Positions 60,067 through 64,000 of a DNA stretch of 64,000 bases are shown piece after piece. The translations under genes were made by a program, and so were the position numbers. The notes beneath the pieces were generated by a model. That model did no database searches, was not told where the DNA came from, and saw nothing but the letters and a program-made list of their open reading frames with translations. The DNA comes from Kitasatospora sp. MAP12-44 (GTDB lineage Bacteria; Actinomycetota; Actinomycetes; Streptomycetales; Streptomycetaceae). The stretch spans positions 5,642,001-5,706,000 of the forward strand of contig NZ_JARZAE010000004.1 of assembly GCF_029892095.1 (NCBI RefSeq), in the 5' to 3' direction. How positions within the stretch are numbered: the first letter of the stretch is position 1; every line of letters begins with the position of its first letter.

Positions 60067-60899
60067 CCGAGCAGCACGGCATGCGGATCGACGTCGTCAG
60101 CATCTTCCCCGAGTACCTGGAACCGCTGAACGTCTCGCTGGTCGGCAAGGCGCGCGCCCGCGGCCAGCTCGACGTGCGCCTGCACGACCTGCGCGGCTGG
60201 ACCACCGACGTGCACCGCACGGTGGACGACACCCCGTACGGCGGCGGGCCCGGCATGGTGATGAAGCCGGAGCCGTGGGGCGCCGCGCTGGACGCCGTGC
60301 TGGCCGACGGACCGGCCGGGCTCGTCCCGACCCTGGTGGTGCCCACCCCCAGCGGTGTGCCGTTCACCCAGGAGCTGGCCCAGGAGCTGGCCGGCCGCCC
60401 CTGGCTGGCCTTCGCGCCGGCCCGCTACGAGGGCATCGACCGGCGGGTGATCGAGGAGGCCGCCACCCGGATGCCGGTGGTCGAGACCTCGATCGGCGAC
60501 TACGTACTGGCCGGCGGCGAGGTCGCGGTGCTGGTGATGGTCGAGGCGATCGCCCGGCTGCTGCCCGGCGTCCTCGGCAACGCCGAGTCGCACCGGGACG
60601 ACTCGTTCGCCCCCGGCGCGATGGCCGATCTGCTGGAGGGCCCGGTCTACACCAAGCCCGCCGAGTGGCGCGGCCGGGAGGTGCCCGAGGTGCTGCTCAG
60701 CGGCAACCACGGGAAGATCGCCCGCTGGCGCCGCGAGCAGGCCTTCGCCCGCACCCTGGCCAACCGCCCCGACCTGGTGGCGCGCTGGAGCAACGGCGAC
60801 TTCGACAAGAAGGACCGCGAGGCGCTCAGCATCCTCGGCCTGCTGTGGGATGCGGACCTGGGCCGATTTCGGCCTGCGGTCGATGCTGTGGAAGAATAG
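60063..60899 (+). CDS. trmD: tRNA (guanine37-N1)-methyltransferase
   Basis: A 278-residue SPOUT methyltransferase. The N-terminus RIDVVSIFPEYLEPL, TPYGGGPGMVMKPEP, and the knot motif TSIGDYVLAGGEVAVLVMVEAIARLLPGVLG are diagnostic. It makes m1G37 to prevent frameshifting. GTG 60063 overlaps the rimM stop (GTGA), indicating coupling. Confidence 0.97.
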   Translation: MTEQHGMRIDVVSIFPEYLEPLNVSLVGKARARGQLDVRLHDLRGWTTDVHRTVDDTPYGGGPGMVMKPEPWGAALDAVLADGPAGLVPTLVVPTPSGVPFTQELAQELAGRPWLAFAPARYEGIDRRVIEEAATRMPVVETSIGDYVLAGGEVAVLVMVEAIARLLPGVLGNAESHRDDSFAPGAMADLLEGPVYTKPAEWRGREVPEVLLSGNHGKIARWRREQAFARTLANRPDLVARWSNGDFDKKDREALSILGLLWDADLGRFRPAVDAVEE

Positions 60900-61051
60900 G
60901 CCGCTGCTGTCTGTCGCTGGGCTCCCGCAGGGGATCCAGTGGTCCGGTGCCCCCGCCACGGGGGGTCCACCGCCAGCCGATGCGACCCGCAGCTCACCCC
61001 ATTGACACCAATGTCCGCAGGCGGCCCGTGGCGCCTGCGATGGAGAGCATC

Positions 61052-61402
61052 ATGAGCAACAAGCTCGCTGCTGTCGACGCGGCCTCGCTGCGTTCCGACA
61101 TCCCGGCCTTCCGCGCCGGTGACACCCTGAAGGTTCACGTCCGGGTCATCGAGGGCAGCCGCTCCCGTGTCCAGGTCTTCCAGGGCGTTGTGATCCGCCG
61201 CCACGGCTCCGGCATCGGTGAGACCTTCACCGTCCGCAAGGTCAGCTTCAACGTCGGCGTGGAGCGTACCTTCCCGGTGCACACCCCGATCGTTGAGAAG
61301 ATCGAGGTCGTCACCCGCGGTGACGTGCGTCGCGCCAAGCTCTACTACCTGCGTGACCTGCGCGGCAAGGCCGCGAAGATCAAGGAGAAGCGCGACCGCT
61401 GA
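61052..61402 (+). CDS. rplS: 50S ribosomal protein bL19
   Basis: A 116-residue bL19. The core RVIEGSRSRVQVFQGVVIRRHGSG and the C-terminal YYLRDLRGKAAKIKE are diagnostic. ATG 61052 has GGAGAG upstream; the preceding TTGACA at 61001 lacks a matching -10. A 152-nt gap separates it from trmD, so it may also have its own start of transcription. Confidence 0.97.
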   Translation: MSNKLAAVDAASLRSDIPAFRAGDTLKVHVRVIEGSRSRVQVFQGVVIRRHGSGIGETFTVRKVSFNVGVERTFPVHTPIVEKIEVVTRGDVRRAKLYYLRDLRGKAAKIKEKRDR

Positions 61403-61466
61403 TCCTTCGCCCCCGGCTTCGGCAGGGGGTACGGGACGCTCAGCAGGGGCGGCTAAGCTCACCCCG

Positions 61467-62264
61467 ATGAGCACGCATGAACCGATCGCGGACCGCGACG
61501 GCAGTCCAGCACCCGAGGGTGCGGGGACGCCGTCGCGGTCCGCGGCTGTTTCTGCGGAGGAAGCCGAGTCCGCGCAGGAGCGCGGCTGGCGGGTGCGGGA
61601 CCTGCTCGCCATCGGCGGCGCCTGCCTGCTGATCCTGCTGCTGGTCAACGCGTTCGTGGCTCAGCCCTTCGTCGTCCCCTCGGCCTCGATGGAGAACGTC
61701 CTGCGGCCGGGTGACCGGCTGGTGGTGAACAAGCTGGCCTATGACTTCGGCGGCCGGGTCCAGCGCGGCGACGTCGTGGTCTTCGACGGCACCGGCTCCT
61801 TCGTACCGGAGGACGGCGAGCCCACCGGAACCTGGCCCGACCTGCACAAGTTCGGCGCCGCACTGGGCCTGGCGCCCTCGGACGGCTCGATCTTCGTGAA
61901 GCGGGTGATCGCCGTCGGCGGGGACCGGGTGACGTACCACGTGGGCGACCAGCGGCTCACCGTCAACGGAGTGCCGCTCGCCGAGTCGGACTACCTCTTC
62001 CCCGGCGACGCGCCCTCCGCCGTGGGCTTCGACATCGTGGTGCCGCCCGGTGAGCTCTGGATGATGGGCGACCACCGCAGCGACTCCAGCGACTCCCGCG
62101 ACCACCTGGGAGACCCGGGTGGCGGGTTCGTACCCGAGGACAAGGTGATCGGGCGGGCGGACTGGGTGGTCTTCCCGGTCGGCCGCTGGACCCACCTGAA
62201 GCGTCCGGCCGGCTTCGCCGCCGTCTCCGCAGGGGGGAACGGTGGCCATGGGAACCCGGGGTAG
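61467..62264 (+). CDS. Type I signal peptidase (first of three)
   Basis: A 265-residue signal peptidase: Pro/Ser/Glu-rich cytoplasmic tail (1-45), one membrane helix (about 46-65), catalytic Ser74 in PSASMENVL and Lys145 in KRVIAVGGD, and the box GDHRSDSSDSRDH. It cleaves signal peptides of secreted proteins. TAAGCT (61454-61459) is 7 nt before the ATG, so it may be leaderless. The next peptidase gene begins inside its last codons. Streptomycetes carry four such genes in tandem (sipW-Z); I do not assign which one this is. Confidence 0.95.
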   Translation: MSTHEPIADRDGSPAPEGAGTPSRSAAVSAEEAESAQERGWRVRDLLAIGGACLLILLLVNAFVAQPFVVPSASMENVLRPGDRLVVNKLAYDFGGRVQRGDVVVFDGTGSFVPEDGEPTGTWPDLHKFGAALGLAPSDGSIFVKRVIAVGGDRVTYHVGDQRLTVNGVPLAESDYLFPGDAPSAVGFDIVVPPGELWMMGDHRSDSSDSRDHLGDPGGGFVPEDKVIGRADWVVFPVGRWTHLKRPAGFAAVSAGGNGGHGNPG

Positions 62265-63237
62265 GGGCTCCGAGGAGCTGCTGGAGAAGCCCGCCGGTGA
62301 GCGCGGGCGCGAGCGCGGGCGCGCCCAGCGGCGCAGAACGGCGCGCCGCGCCTCGCGCCGGGTCAAGCGCTCCCTGGTCCGCGAGCTCCCGCTGGTCGGC
62401 GTGGTCGCCCTGCTGATCGCGCTGGCGCTGAAGACCTTCTTCGTGCAGGTCTTCGTGATCCCGTCCGGCTCGATGGAGCAGACCATCCAGATCGGTGACC
62501 GGGTGCTGGTGGACAAGCTGACGCCCTGGTTCGGCAGCCGACCCCAGCGCGGCGACGTGGTGGTGTTCAAGGACCCGGGCGGCTGGCTGGCGAACGAGCC
62601 CGTGCCGAGCAGCGGCGGGCCCCTCGGCCGGGGCATCCAACAGGCCTTCAGCTACGTCGGGTTGCTGCCCTCCAATGGTGAACAGGACCTGATCAAGCGG
62701 GTGATCGGGGTGGCCGGCGACTCGGTGGCCTGCTGCGACCGGCAGGGCCGGATCACCGTCAACGGCACGGCGATCGACGAGCCGTACCTCGCGGCGGGCA
62801 ACCCGCCCTCGCGCATCCCGTTCCAGGTGAAGGTGCCGCCCAACAGCCTCTGGGTGATGGGCGATCACCGGGACGTCTCGGCCGACTCCCGCTACCACAT
62901 GGGCAATCCGGGCGGCGGCAGCGTGCCGGTGAAGGACGTGGTCGGGCGGGCCTTCCTGATCGGCTGGCCGCTCGGGCGAGTTCAGCAGATCCCGGCCGGT
63001 CCGGCGGCCAGGCCGGTCGCCTCGGCCGCCGCCTCCGCCGCGCCGCGGGACGGTCCCGGAGGCGATCCGCAATTCGCGGCGTCCAGGCCGGATCTGTTGG
63101 AACCCTCGCTCGTTATGGGGATGTTGGGCGTTCCTCCGGCCATCGCCCGACGGCGGCGCGGGAAGCGTGCCGGCAGCCCCCGGGCTGCCCGGCGGCGGAC
63201 CGCGCGGGTCTTTCGGGCCCGTCCCCCCGCGGGTTGA
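62242..63237 (+). CDS. Type I signal peptidase (second of three)
   Basis: A 331-residue signal peptidase. Very basic N-terminus (many Arg/Lys to 45), membrane helix about 47-66, catalytic Ser77 in PSGSMEQTI and Lys152 in KRVIGVAGD, GDHRDVSADSRYH box. Two cysteines (ACCDRQGR) occur in the extracytoplasmic domain. The C-terminus is a long Ala/Pro/Arg extension with a weakly hydrophobic stretch (LVMGMLGVPPAI) instead of a clear second anchor. GTG 62242 overlaps the upstream gene by 23 nt with GGGGGG before it. Confidence 0.94.
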   Translation: MAMGTRGRGSEELLEKPAGERGRERGRAQRRRTARRASRRVKRSLVRELPLVGVVALLIALALKTFFVQVFVIPSGSMEQTIQIGDRVLVDKLTPWFGSRPQRGDVVVFKDPGGWLANEPVPSSGGPLGRGIQQAFSYVGLLPSNGEQDLIKRVIGVAGDSVACCDRQGRITVNGTAIDEPYLAAGNPPSRIPFQVKVPPNSLWVMGDHRDVSADSRYHMGNPGGGSVPVKDVVGRAFLIGWPLGRVQQIPAGPAARPVASAAASAAPRDGPGGDPQFAASRPDLLEPSLVMGMLGVPPAIARRRRGKRAGSPRAARRRTARVFRARPPAG

Positions 63238-63469
63238 ACTTCCGGCCCACCGTGTGGGAGAGGCCCTGGTGGGCCGCCCGGAGTGATAGAGAAGTGCAGG
63301 AACGCCCGCCGTTGGACGCGGACCGTTCCCCAAGGCTGTGCTGGTGTCAGGCTGCTCTCCCAAGGGCGGGCCTGAGGCGGGTTCATGGTCGTCACAGAGC
63401 GTGGTGCCCGCTGTGCGGCACTGGTGAGCGCGGGCGTCGCAGACGCCCGCACAGCAGGGAGGAGATGTC
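63238..63469. other. Spacer between second and third signal-peptidase genes
   Basis: A 232-bp gap with GCGGGCGTC/GACGCCCGC (63430-63438/63442-63450) just ahead of the GGAGG ribosome site of the third gene. The hairpin could attenuate or terminate. No promoter is clear. Confidence 0.4.
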
Positions 63470-64000
63470 GTGGGGGATCTGGTGATCGGCGCCCGCGCAG
63501 GAGCAGGTGAGCCCGAGGGCTCCGGCAACCATGCGGCCCAGTCCACCGAATCCGCAGAGCCTTCGGAGCCCGCAGACGAGTCGGCCGGCGGCCGGGGCGG
63601 TCAGGCGGAGGTACCCGAGGAGCCCGTGGAGCGGGAGAAGCCACCGGGCGAGCGCACCAAGCAGCGGTCGTTCTGGAAGGAACTTCCGATCCTGGTCGGC
63701 ATCGCGCTGGTCCTCGCGCTGGTCATCAAGACCTTCTTCGTCCAGGCGTTCTCGATTCCCTCCGAGTCGATGCAGAACACCCTGCAGGTGGGCGACCGGG
63801 TGCTGGTGGACAAGCTGACTCCGTGGTTCGGCTCGACGCCGGACCGCGGCGAGGTCGTCGTCTTCCACGACCCGGGCGGCTGGCTGGCCGACGAGCCCAG
63901 CTCGCAGAGCAGCAACACGGTGATCCGGGGCGTCCAGGACGTCCTCAGCTTCATCGGCCTGATGCCCGCGGCCAACGAGAAGGACCTGATCAAGCGGGTG
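63470..64000 (+). CDS. Type I signal peptidase (third of three, 3' end outside window)
   Basis: The first 177 codons of a signal peptidase cut by the right edge. GTG 63470 has GGAGG seven bases upstream; an overlapping ATG at 63465 is out of frame. The acidic Glu/Ser/Pro-rich N-terminus (1-60) precedes a membrane helix (about 71-90), catalytic Ser100 in PSESMQNTL and Lys175 in the last codons (KRV). DKLTPWFGS and FHDPGGWLA closely resemble the second copy, so the two are recent duplicates. Confidence 0.93.
   Translation, partial: MGDLVIGARAGAGEPEGSGNHAAQSTESAEPSEPADESAGGRGGQAEVPEEPVEREKPPGERTKQRSFWKELPILVGIALVLALVIKTFFVQAFSIPSESMQNTLQVGDRVLVDKLTPWFGSTPDRGEVVVFHDPGGWLADEPSSQSSNTVIRGVQDVLSFIGLMPAANEKDLIKRV

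Noticed and set aside
61001..61029. TTGACA upstream of rplS as a promoter
   Set aside because: No -10-like hexamer at 16-19 bp.

Overview
The window is very GC-rich, uses GTG and TTG starts often, and carries the chromosomal-core gene order of a streptomycete (Streptomyces, Kitasatospora or a close relative). From memory the order tracks the S. coelicolor SCO5540-SCO5599 block: cvn2, cvn1, gltX, tRNA-Gln/Glu, ndgR, leuCD, hupS, cofC, gpsA, ddl, thiL, thiD, rpmB, recG, coaD, rpmF, rnc, mutM, smc, ftsY, nsdA, amtB-glnK-glnD, ffh, rpsP-rimM-trmD-rplS, then a cluster of signal peptidases. The second half also follows the mycobacterial sepIVA-yceD-rnc-mutM-smc-ftsY-amt-glnB-glnD-ffh order. No insertion sequence, prophage or CRISPR array is visible.

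Layout. 1-7.3 kb (minus strand): the start of one conservon (truncated sensor kinase) and a complete second conservon, cvnA-cvnB-cvnC-cvnD, which encodes a membrane kinase-like sensor, a roadblock protein, a DUF742 protein and a small GTPase. 7.3-11.2 kb: a regulatory gap with a CRP-like palindrome, a 72-aa repeat protein, an FAA hydrolase, gltX and a five-tRNA array (Gln, three Glu, Gln). 11.2-16.6 kb: ndgR diverging from leuCD, the lysine-tailed HU protein, and cofC. 16.8-25.5 kb: plsC-gpsA, ddl, a stand-alone AsnC-type domain, thiL, an inserted pfkA, thiD, rpmB and a DhaL/FakA-like kinase. 25.5-33.7 kb: recG, an unplaced helix-turn-helix protein, rsmD, coaD, a SepIVA-like coiled-coil protein, yceD-rpmF, rnc and mutM. 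33.7-40.7 kb: envelope genes (DMT transporter, LCP ligase, DUF6542, TPM-like membrane protein, SCP/CAP protein), an HxlR regulator, acylphosphatase and a tiny coiled-coil gene. 40.9-54.6 kb: smc, ftsY, a primase/polymerase-domain gene, nsdA, the nitrogen module amtB-glnK-glnD with two GlnR-type boxes upstream, and ffh. 54.6-64 kb: a GNAT acetyltransferase, a methyltransferase, a eukaryote-like ProRS, a SprT-like protein, the rpsP/khpA and rimM/trmD/rplS group, and three tandem signal peptidases, the last cut by the right edge.

How the genes fit together. FtsY, Ffh and the signal peptidases form a protein-export theme. AmtB, GlnK and GlnD are the ammonium/PII module. GltX sits beside the Glu and Gln tRNAs that a non-discriminating GluRS would charge. 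Smc, the SepIVA-like protein and the LCP ligase serve chromosome and envelope growth.

Most of the window is conserved housekeeping DNA. Departures from the usual order are few: pfkA inside thiL-thiD, a helix-turn-helix gene after recG, and a methyltransferase/ProRS/SprT block between ffh and rpsP. At least ten starts have a -10-like hexamer placed exactly 6-7 nt upstream, as expected for leaderless transcripts. All family and synteny statements are from memory; no searches were run.
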